DNA of 64,000 bases from Vanessa cardui (Eukaryota; Arthropoda; Insecta; Lepidoptera; Nymphalidae). Position numbers and translations under genes: made by a program. Where the stretch lies: the NCBI RefSeq assembly GCF_905220365.1, contig NC_061126.1, positions 6,200,001 to 6,264,000 of the forward strand, written 5' to 3'. The notes under the pieces were generated by a model. The model did no database searches and was not told the origin of the DNA. It saw only the letters and a program-made list of their open reading frames with translations. The stretch's first letter is position 1. Every line of letters starts with the position of its first letter. This document shows, in pieces, positions 11,642 to 21,600 of this stretch.

Positions 11642-14600
11642 ATGGCAATGAAGGAATGGCTGCAATGGTTACCGCCACCTCGGTCGCTGCTTGCATTGCT
11701 GATCGCCGTGGCTGGCTTCAGCGGCCGGCTCTTCGCTGCCCACGTGACACATTCGCCGACACTTCTCGTCGACACTTGCCACTCTCTATGCCGACTCGTC
11801 GGTCTTATAACTACTTTACTAGCCTATAAGGTATCTAATTTAAATGATCTAATAATAAAGAGTTTCACACTGTTTCAACATTGAATTGCTTAAAATATTC
11901 AGCAAAACGTTTAAACAGCTTACACAAAACCATTATCATTATAAAGAGTATTGTGGCATGAAATCGATTTGTGCTAATTATAAAACAATTATTATCCATG
12001 ACTACAACTAATTGAGGAATTTCAAATTAGTAAATGGACCAGACATAATTAATTGGTGTAAATGTTTATGAATGTATGTTTGTGTTTAGTATGAGCGTGC
12101 GGATGAGGGCACCGGGCGCGAGGGTCGGCTACGGAACACATTTGGATGGGCTCGTATCGAAGTTGTGGGCCGTCTGTCCGTGCACATATTGTTCGCATCG
12201 TTTGCGCTCGCCCTCGTCGTAAACGCGCTGCAACTCGGCGTCCACTCCTCTCACGTGCAGCCGCCTCGCTACCCGAGAGTGATAGTCAGCAGTGCTGTCA
12301 TTGGTCTTCTGTTTAATGCCATCAACTACATGCTACTTGCTGGTAAGCATGTCGCAATGTTTAAGTAGCTTCATAAAAAAAGTTTACGTAGGTTAACCAT
12401 TAGCACGTTTCAACACAGGGTTGTAAAATACAAAACAAGCACACAAGCCCAATGCATGAGCGCAGTTATCAATTGATAACTCAATTATATGGAATAGAGA
12501 TAATTATAATATTAAATATGTTATTGTACGGCAAGATCAGTATATAACTACTACTGTGATATCTTCCACGGAAGTTGAAGGTGCCGTACATACACGTTCA
12601 CAGGTATATTCAATTATTGTAGTAGTTTAGTTGTTTTCTACATACAGGACTAGGTAAAGTAACAGCCTGTAAATTTCCCACTGCTGAGCTAATGACCTCC
12701 TCTCCCATTAAGGAGAGGGCTTGGAACATATTCCACCACGCTGTTCCAATGCGGGTTGATGGAATGCACATGTGGCAGAATTTCAATGAAATTAGACACA
12801 TGCAGGTTTCCTCACGATGTTTTCTTTCACCGCCGAGCCCGAGATGAATTATAAACTCAAATTAAGCACATATATACATATGTATAGTGGTGCTTGCCTG
12901 GCTTTGAACCCGAAATCATCGGTTAGGATACACGTGTTCTAACCACTGGGAGGACTAGGTACGAGATAAATATTTATTATTAAGAATTATATCACAACTG
13001 GAAACTATTTAATAATATAGGATTTAGTAATGTCGTTTAATTTAATTTATATAACCAAATTATAATGTAATTTATTTTAATACAGTCATTATCTGGTACA
13101 TAATATCAAAAAAAAATTTTTTATATTATTTTTATAGCACTATCGTAGTCACTGTTATGTCAACGACCACGAAACCACGAACGTTTTAACCACAGCGTGA
13201 AAATATAATCGAAGTAACAAAATGCAATTTAGCTCTCAGTAGTGTTATAAATATATATTACACATTATGTTACAATATAATAGAAGAGTCGAGATGTCCC
13301 AGTGGTTAGAACGCGTGCATCTTAACCGATGGTTGCGGGTTCAAACCCAGGCAAGCACCGCTGATTCATGTGCTTAATTTGTCTTTATAATTCATCTCGT
13401 GCTCAGCGGTGAAGGAAAACATCGTGGTGAAACCTGCATGTGACATATTTCATAGAAATTCTGCCACATGTGTATTCCACCAACTCGTATTGGAACAGCG
13501 TGGTGGAATATGTTCCAAACCTTCTCCTCAAAGGGACAGGAGGCCTTTAGCCCAGCAGTGGGAATTTACAGGCTGTTGTTGTTGTTTTTATTATAATATT
13601 GTTATTATTTGGAAATCTCAGGTAGAGAACTAAGCTACAGTCGACGGTTGAGTATGACAGAGGGAGGCGAAGTAATACTAAAGACTGGATCAGCAGAGCC
13701 TGTGCTCGCTCACGCACCGACTGATATAGCCAGTAAGTTAAATTGTATTTAATATCATATAATAATAATGTCCACGTCTTTTAATCTAGCTGATGATCCA
13801 GAGTCCAAACAGGAGCAAGAGTAAAATCAACATCGAAATATACTTTATTCAAGGAGGCTTTTACTAGCACAGTTGAATGGTTATTTTACAATTGTATCAA
13901 TTGAAGCTACTACTGGTTCGAAATACAGAATCTACCGAGAAAATCAGCAAGTAACTAAGTAGTTACTGTTTTTATAATGAATGAATTTATTGTCTTTTCT
14001 TTATACTCATAATGTCATAGAATACGAGTGGAAACATAAAAAGCACAGTACCAGAAAATTCACACTCTCTCTGACTTCTAACTCTTAACAGAAATTCAAC
14101 AGATTTATTTTATTATCTCGGTCTGTAAATGGGAGTCGTTGTAATTAAAATAGTACAACCGGTAAATATTCCTTTGCGCACAACGCATAAAAAAATGGTT
14201 TAGAAACTATTCCACCATGCCGTTCCCCATATAGGTTGGTGGAACGCATGTATTACATGAAGGATTCCAGACGATGTTCTCATGAAAATCTGTTTAGCCC
14301 GAGTTTAAATGCTTTATCTAATTATATTTTTATTACCTCTATGGGCGGGTCAAGGTGAATGGGCGAATTATATACACTCAGACTCTGAAATATATAACAG
14401 TGTAACTACTTAACTCACAAGAATATGTTATAGTGTGCTTGAAATTCTCAGGTAGTCTATTTGTGATGGGAGCAGGCTTGACTCTGGAATGGGAACCCAT
14501 TGCAGCTAAGCTAGCCGACCCCGCTCTCTCGGCCAGCGCCGCCATTATCCTCGTCATATTCAACTATCCCTTCAGTAAGTCATTCCAAAATTTCAAATTA

Positions 14601-16899
14601 AGAACACAACATTTTATTTCTTATATTTTTTTAATTTCAAAAATGGAATTGTTTTATGCATTTCATGTACTCTGAAGTATAAAGTATCAAATGTTTAATT
14701 CAATCAAGTAAGGCTTCGTAACTCATTATATATTCATTGTTCACCTTATGAATGCTGTCAAGAAGACTCATCTTCTGATTAAATTTATGCATGCCTTTAC
14801 ATGTCTGGCCGTTATGGTAGTTCATATTACGAAGTTGGGTCAATGACATGTCTACAAGTATTTGTGGAAGCAAATTGTTTATTTGTAATAAAGTATAATA
14901 CGTACATATATACCTTTATGTAGGTAGTTGTATCACAAACAAAATCTGAATTAAAATTTCAATGTAAATTTATATAAAAACTTTTTGCTATCGTCCCAAA
15001 ATATGAGTATTCAAAGGCATATATTATTTTTTAGTTTGTTTTATTATTAACAACAATGAACTTTTAGACGTACGTACATGGGTGTTTTTTTATCCAAAAA
15101 TCTTTTTGGTTTCTTGTGGTTTTTTATGAGTGTAAAATTTGCTTTTAAAGTTTTCGTATTATATAATTATTAAAAGCTATTATGATCTTTATTATTATAT
15201 ATTATTTGGTAGGGCTTTGTGCAGGCCCGCCTGGGTAGGTACCACCCACTCATAAGATATTCTACCGCTAAACAACAGTACGCAATATTGTTGTGTTCCG
15301 GTTTGAAGGGTGAGTGAGCCAGTGTAACTATAGGCACAAGAGACATAGCATCTTAGTTCCCATGGTTGGGGGCGCATTGACGATGTAAGGAATATTTAAT
15401 ATTTATTACAGTGTCATTGTCTATGGGTGATGGGGACCAACTACCATCAGGTGGCCCATATGCTCGTCCGCAAACCGATTCCATAAAAAAAAAAACTCAT
15501 TATGTCACTTAAATGAATGTGAACACAGCTTATATTTGTGCGCGTGTAACAGTGCGCGCTGCGGGGCTAGTGTTGCTGCAAACAGTGCCCGAAGGTCTGG
15601 GCGCGTGCGAGCTGCGTGCGGCCGCGTTGCGCGTGCCCGGCGTGCTCGCCATACACGAGCTGCACGTGTGGCAGCTGCACAGAGACCGACTCGTCGCCAC
15701 GGCGCACATCTCGTATGATTCGCAAGAGGTAATGTGCAACAATCTATTTATAATAATATTTTAGAAATACAAGAAATGTTTAGTCTAAAAACCCAAAAGA
15801 CTTTCCTCGACTATTATGGAGAAAGATTGGAAAATTTAATTCGTCATACTTGTTTATGATGACACCGACTTTTCTTTTCAAAGATTTAAATTTCCTAACA
15901 ATCTTATATATTAATAAGGTAAGCGTCATTGTGGGGCGATAATAAGGCTGCAAAATCAAAATAAACTTTATTCAAGTAGGCTTTTACAAGCACTTTTGAA
16001 TCGTCATTTTACAATTAAGTGAAACTACCACCGGTTCGGAAAGTAGATTCTACCAAGAAGAACCGGCAAGAAAAAAAAGAACTGTGGTCGTAGACATTGT
16101 ACAGAAAATGAAAAAGGATTACAATTTAAAGAATCATTAATTTTAGACAGCGGAATTATAAATTTTAGATCATTATCGATATTTCAATATTTTTAAATCT
16201 TTTCAGTTTCAGTTAGATGCAATTATGGCCTGTATTCCTTATTCTTCTTTGACAAATTACCTTCGAAATTCGAATTAATTACTTTTGTAACTAATATGTC
16301 AATTGATCATTTCTAGGCATACTTCCGCAGTTCGAGTGTCGTCTGCGATATATTTAAGCGCCATGGGATTGGTTTAGTCACATTACAACCAGAATTCACT
16401 CTCTCCACAATGTCTGGTAAGAATATTTTTTATTCGTTTAAGAAAGAACACGTATCTAATTTTTTTTTAATATTAAAATTCAATTTTACAAATAATGATA
16501 GTTACATTTTGTATGTACAATACACAGTAGTAATTGCATTCTTGATTAAAGATTAAAAGCTCCGATAACCTCAACAATTTAAAATAAAAATAAAAACAGA
16601 ATACCAATGAAAACTCTCACAACCGGTAACTACTTTTTATTTTTTAATCTGTTAACTTAAGCAATCTAATGCTTAAGTTAACATATTAAAAGAACGAGTA
16701 CTTGTAGTACTCGTTCTTATTTTAAATTTTATAAAAATGACGTTTCTATAGTAATTTTAAATCTCTAACAGGTACAGATGAAGAAAAGAAAATGTTGATA
16801 GATTTTGCAAATGTGGCTTGTTCCTGTCCATGCGCTAAAGAGTGCACCGCGCCTCGGTGTTGCCAAGCTGCTCAGATACCCTCCATTACTCGCATTTGA
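11642..16899 (+). CDS. ZnT1/SLC30A1-like cation diffusion facilitator, 7 coding exons
   Basis: Exons: 11642-11830, 12090-12342, 13622-13732, 14452-14574, 15553-15728, 16317-16416, 16772-16899; all phases agree and give 359 aa. Family members export zinc or manganese from the cytosol in exchange for protons. Visible landmarks are TM1-TM2 (residues about 14-62), the signature NTFGWARIEVVG (about 79-90), a short TM4-TM5 loop without a His-rich stretch, TM5 with HxxxD (H178, D182), DPALSASAA before TM6, the cytosolic domain with LLQTVPEGLG, ELHVWQLHRD and TLQPEF, and a Cys-rich tail (CSCPCAKEC). The order and spacing fit ZnT1. In TM2, where the family has HxxxD, this protein has H47 and R51, so one metal ligand is missing. 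The start is the first ATG after the acceptor at 11620; M3 is an alternative. An AATAAA lies at 17513. Confidence 0.88.
12657..12950 (-). mobile_element. tRNA-derived SINE (Metulj-like), full length with target duplication
   Basis: This reverse-strand copy is flanked by the perfect 11-bp duplication AGGACTAGGTA (12646-12656 and 12951-12961). Read on the minus strand it starts with a tRNA-like head (CAGTGGTTAGAACACG, then a B-box-like GGTTCAAA), followed by the body shared by all copies here (CGGTGAAAGAAAACATCGTG, CAGCGTGGTGGAATATGTTCC). It lies in the second coding intron of the ZnT-like gene. Confidence 0.9.
13285..13590 (+). mobile_element. tRNA-derived SINE (Metulj-like)
   Basis: A forward copy from GAGTCGAGATGTCCCAG to the (GTT)n tail after ACAGGCTG. 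It carries A-box-like (GTGGTTAGAACGCG) and B-box-like (GGTTCAAACCC) promoter elements. It ends only about 30 bases upstream of ZnT exon 13622-13732, so its U-rich tail adjoins the splice acceptor. Confidence 0.88.
13832..13970 (-). mobile_element. Non-LTR retrotransposon 3'-end fragment
   Basis: A reverse-strand relative of the 8968-9107 element: it begins with the complement of the GAATAAAGT(A/T)TATTT tail and continues through the CTACTGGTTCG block, ending near AGTAACTAAGTAGTTACTG. It is intronic in the ZnT-like gene. Confidence 0.7.
14195..14310 (-). mobile_element. Degraded Metulj-like SINE fragment
   Basis: It holds diverged complements of the SINE body: ATTCCACCATGCCGTTCC, GGTTGGTGGAACGCATGT and GACGATGTTCTC. 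Both ends are missing. Intronic in the ZnT-like gene. Confidence 0.6.
15212..15493 (+). mobile_element. Dispersed lepidopteran retroelement ending in poly-A
   Basis: A contiguous block runs from GGTAGGGCTTTGTGCAGG through GGTACCACCCACTC and GGGGGCGCATTGACGATG to ACCATCAGGTGGCCCATATG and CTCGTCCGC, ending in an A11 run at about 15484-15494. I recognise this from memory as a very common lepidopteran repeat with a 3' A tail. It has no ORF. Family not named. Intronic in the ZnT-like gene. Confidence 0.65.
15955..16075 (-). mobile_element. Non-LTR retrotransposon 3'-end fragment
   Basis: A good reverse match to 8968-9107: AATAAACTTTATTCAAGTAG, then GCTTTTACAAGCACTTTTGA, then ACCACCGGTTCGGAAAGTAG, ending GAAGAACCGGCAAG. 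It lies in the intron before ZnT exon 16317-16416. Confidence 0.75.
16651..16718. repeat. Two adjacent perfect hairpins
   Basis: Hairpin 1 has arms 16651-16663 and 16670-16682 (13 bp, 6-nt loop). Hairpin 2 has arms 16690-16701 and 16707-16718 (12 bp, 5-nt loop). Only 7 bases separate them, and they lie 53 bases upstream of the last ZnT exon. Confidence 0.8.
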
Positions 16900-18636
16900 G
16901 TATATTTTTTTATTGAAGATGACTTATCGGAACCATTGACAATTGAAGTCCGAGTGTGACATTCACACCGTTGGAAAATTAAACAAACATTGGTGTACAA
17001 TTCAGTTAATAATAAGATTATTATAATCTGAATCAAAATATTTTGAAAACGATCATTATTTAGACATATCATTACATAATGGTAACAGGGTAAAGATTGT
17101 GCTCATATTTTGGAAAATGTAGGTGTTTAGTGTGAGGCTTTTTGTTATACGATTAATATCACTTAAAACTTTAGCGGATGCACATGAATTAAACATGAAT
17201 AACCGCTCAATTTTATTAATTTGAACTCGTTATGAGTTATTTGTACATATTACATATAAGTAGTTGTTAAGATTGTACCACAAATACAGAAACTAGTACA
17301 ACCAAAGAACTTTCGGAAGTCATAGCAAATGTTTTTATATACGTAGCAGTTATTCATTTGTATATCGGAGAGAAAGTCGAAAAGACGTGATAGAAGGTCG
17401 CTTCGATATTGTACGTATATTTTTACTATTTTTGTACGAAACAAAATGTCATTGTTGTGATCGAGATTATAGTCTAATAATATAATATTATTTAGAAAGA
17501 AAGAAATATATTCAATAAAAGTTATTACGTGGATTTGATATTTATGTTGATTTGTTACATTATTCCCACCAGTTAATTAAAACCTCATTGACAACTTGCC
17601 AATTTAATTATATTAGTTAAGGATTAGTGTTTGTATAAAAGATATATTATAATTTAGTATTTAAGAAAACTTACGAAATTATTATTAAAAGTGATGTTAA
17701 AAGGCCTTACTAATTTATATTTAACAATTTTTCTTATGCTATTTTATAATTGATAACTAAAGGAGGTTCTTCAATAAAACAGAGGGGTATAATTACACGA
17801 TTTATTAAAAGATACAATCCAACAAACAGTGCTTTATTCTTATTTTATGTAACTCACTATTGACTTAACAAAGGAACCATAACAAATACTTATGCCATTA
17901 TATAAATGTAATTTAGAGATGTATAATTAAACTCTGTTCCTCTCTTTCTACCAACATCGATTTGACATCCGAAAAAAGAAGACAGCATTGTGTATCTAAT
18001 CACCACTATAACCGTTAATAACTAAATTTTACTTCTATTCAATTGTATGATAATTAGTGTGACAAATGTAAACATCGTTTGATATATCGACTTTTGTTAT
18101 TATCCGAATACTAGGTAATCGATTCAAATAATTGTGATGTTCCTAGACAGTATTATATTATGGATAGCACGTTGATAATGTTATTTAGTTACTAAACGAA
18201 TTACTCTTATTGACAATAATTAAGATAAGTTGTATACAAAGTTTTGTTGATTATTGATTGTAATATAAATATTATATATGAACAATGAAGTGTATTTTAA
18301 TTTAACAATTTCTAAGTTTTCGCTTAAGTTTTAATAAGTAATAACTTTCATAACATGATTTTTATTATTATATCAACAATACAGCTTGAGCCCCTTATAC
18401 TTAAGAAATATTGTTTTATAATCTAATTAAGTCTTATTTACGCGATTAAAATTATTACCTAGCAACACTAAGAATTACTAGAAAAATTATTTTTAATCTG
18501 TACTTAATATACTTTCTATTTCGAAAAATTATTATAAATTATTGCATGTGTCGTTTACATTTCAAAGTTAAATAAAAAAAGAAAAACACAAATAATAATA
18601 CCTCATTTGCGAAACCTATCCGGTTATTTTCATGCA
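16900..18636. other. ZnT 3' UTR and convergent intergenic region
   Basis: The ZnT stop is at 16897-16899. A polyadenylation signal AATAAA at 17513-17518 fits a 3' UTR of about 0.6 kb. On the minus strand an AATAAA near 18359-18365 lies downstream of the candidate last spondin exon. The rest is AT-rich with no recognisable exon. The two genes are tail to tail. Confidence 0.55.
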
Positions 18637-18686
18637 TTAGGTTAGATTTATACACAGACGTTTGCCATTACACATTACATATGACC
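18637..18686 (-). other. Candidate last exon of the spondin gene
   Basis: The minus-strand acceptor TTTTTTGACAG precedes a phase-1-compatible frame that ends ...MCNGKRLCINLT and a TAA stop at 18639-18637. Two cysteines would help complete the final TSP1 domain. The phase fits the 19-nt exon upstream. The support is short, so it is tentative. Confidence 0.35.
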
Positions 18687-21600
18687 CTGTCAAAAAATCT
18701 GTGGACCTCACCGGAATGCGATAACCCCGCATCCTCACTCAACTCCCCTCCCCCTCTCATTCTATTGCATTAGTACAGTTGTTGACTGCATGGAGTCAAT
18801 AACTCTTTGCGTTCAATTAAAAATGCTTCTTTTGCCAAATAAAAAGAAATATATATATGGAACGCTTGTGTGCGATTGCTCACTGGCAATCATTTCATTC
18901 CCATGGTGTGCCTACAAGGTGTACCTTGGGAATGAAATGATTGCCTCCTGGCTATTTCTATTCATATTTAATATGCATTCAATTAATTTGACTAAAAAAT
19001 ACCAGTCGGTTCTTCTCGGGTCAGGGTGTTTCTTTTTCCCAACCGATGGTAGTATTTAATTTAACCACCAAAAAGTAAATGTAATGCTTTTACATTGAAT
19101 AAAGGAATTTGAGTTTGAGTTTGCATACTTGTAGATATGTATTACGACATCGTCGCCAGAACCACGGATATTTTGACCAGGTTGTAAATTATTATTACGT
19201 TAATCTACATGTTTCTAAATCAAAATAAATTAGTCCTCATGCTCATCAGCATGATACATCTCGGAGGAGTTAGTATACACTAAGTGAAGTCGTTTGCAAT
19301 GTAAAGGCTTACAGACACGACTTTTAACCACTTTATGACATGGCTTACCTGATCCAGAAGCGGGACGCTGAAAGAACAATAAGACTATCGTTAATTGGAC
19401 CGCATTGTGTAGGAATTTTCCATCTCATAGCTTCGGTCTTAGCCAAACATTCAGCATTTTTTACCGAAGCCGAATGTTTGTGGTTTGGCCGAATGTATTT
19501 TTGGACAAAGCTGTCAGAAACCGTAGGTTCTGTCAGACACTACTTATTATATAATATTATATCTAAAGGACTTCATAAATTAAGAGATGGACGATAGCTT
19601 AAGAAGTTTATTAGTAAGCCTTTTTTCTTTTCTTTATACCAGTTTCAATCTAATGCATGGAAAGTTGTAAGGGAAATTTCGCTTTCGTTCCTATTAAAAC
19701 AATTAATTTAAAACTTACTTATCTTTATAAGCAAGCAAATTAACAAGCAAATACATGCAGGTTTCATCACGATGTTTTCCTTAATCGCCGAACGTCACAT
19801 GAATTATACTCACAAATCAAGCGTATGAAAATTAAGCAATGCTCTGCTTGTCTGGCTTTGGCCGTGCAATCATCGGTTAAGATTGTCATCTAGGTCACCC
19901 CGGCTTACTTAGCAATGATAAAGATTCCCTCACCAGAATGTGACGGTAGTTCAGTTTGACGGAGAACTCGCAGTCGCCAAAACACTCGCTCCACCCGAGC
20001 CACGGCCCCATCTCACAGTTAACGTCTTATACGTCACCCGCAATGAGAAGATTCGTTTACAATTAATTATACACCAGTATTGAAGACTTCCAATAACGGA
20101 TTTTAAATTTACATGGTTATTTTTATTACTAAAGGCAATGATGTTGTAGTAAACAGATATGTTATTAACGCGCAAAAAGTGAAGACTAGAAAACGTCCTA
20201 ATTGAGACGTTTGCCTTAAGTTGTTTTACGTAGTAATACGTTATAATACATCATAATTACGTAGTAATACGTTTTGCGTAATTAAAACATCTAGTTATCC
20301 CTTTTACTTATTGTTTTTATCAAGCTATCCTTTTTACTTTTAACGAAATGTAAAAATGAACTAATATAAACGGTCCCCGGCGCGGCACACTTTTTTCTGT
20401 TGTTTAGTATGGATATAACATATCTGTTTATTAGAATATCATTGACTAAAGGTATTAATTTCGGGATATTTACCATGTTTTTTAATTGTCTTGGTCACGA
20501 GACATTCGTAGATAATATCGAAATATCGAGCACCGAACAAAATTAAAAAATATGGTAAATATCCCGAAATTAATACCTTTAGTAATTCCAATAACGGAGT
20601 CTTTGTTTGATAATTGTACTTATAAACAAATAATCAGCAATCGCAATTTACATTTCTCGATTCTATACCGATTCAAATTCGACTAAATCGAATTCGGTAA
20701 CGTCGGAAAAAATCAAAGATATCTGTATAGCGAATAAAATGAATTAATAAGCTTTCAACAAACTATTTACAGAATAGGTTACCTCCAATAACGGAGTCTT
20801 TGTTTTATAATTGTACTTATAAACAAATTATCAACAATCGCAATTTAAATTTCTCGATTCTATACCGATTCAACTTCAACTAAATCGAATTCGGTATAGC
20901 GATAGATACAGAGATATATGTATAGCGAATAAAATTAATTAATAAGCTATCAACAAACTATTTACAGAATAGGTTTTATTTATAGTGGAATGATGCAGTT
21001 GTAATAAACGACTCTTGAAGATAGATTCGATTTTCATTAGGCGATATTCATTTAAAAGTTCGGTGATGAGTTTCGAGTTGGTTGCAGAATATTTCTGCTG
21101 GTAACTTAATAAAATAAAACAATTCATTATAAAATTCGTCCTATAAACATTTATTATCACAACAATTAAAAGATCTAAAATTAACTATAATTTTTGGTAT
21201 TTCTTCAGACTGTAAATAATGTTGTACTTAATTAAAATAAAGCTCACCAGTTGGAGAATCATTCTGCATCACCTCGTTGTCTTCAGTTGAAGGAGTTGCT
21301 TTCACTCTCTTCGTAATCGCTTCCAAAAGTGATGACGTCACTATTAGCAAATAACATTCCCTTTATTACAACCTACATTATCTTTGGAACTTAATAAATT
21401 AAATAAATACGTTTACTTACTTTAGAAACGTGTATTACCTGTGGTTTCGTTTTGGGTTACACAGGCCCTTTGACAATTCTCTCTGGTTTTGAAATTATTA
21501 GCGTTTCCTCCGCATCCTGTATAGCCAAATGGTTCGCATACACCACGAGAGGCATCATAGAACCAGCGCTCTTCGTAGCCTCTGCAAGGTCCCACCGATA

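Noticed and set aside
15530..15742. Overlapping ORFs on both strands in the GC-rich ZnT exon
   Set aside because: They are shadow frames of exon 15553-15728, which carries the conserved ELHVWQL motif in the chosen frame.
17250..17444. Cys-rich minus-strand 64-codon frame
   Set aside because: It lies in the ZnT 3' UTR region, has no splice signals in spondin phase and no recognisable spacing of cysteines.
19340..19597. 85-codon + strand ORF
   Set aside because: No domain, and it overlaps the spondin microexon on the other strand; codon content looks random.
21205..21209. Acceptor followed by TC-TGA as the end of the spondin gene
   Set aside because: It would end the protein after NDSPTV without the last TSP1. 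A phase-matched TSP1 exon exists at 20025-19934, so this is less likely, though not excluded as an alternative end.
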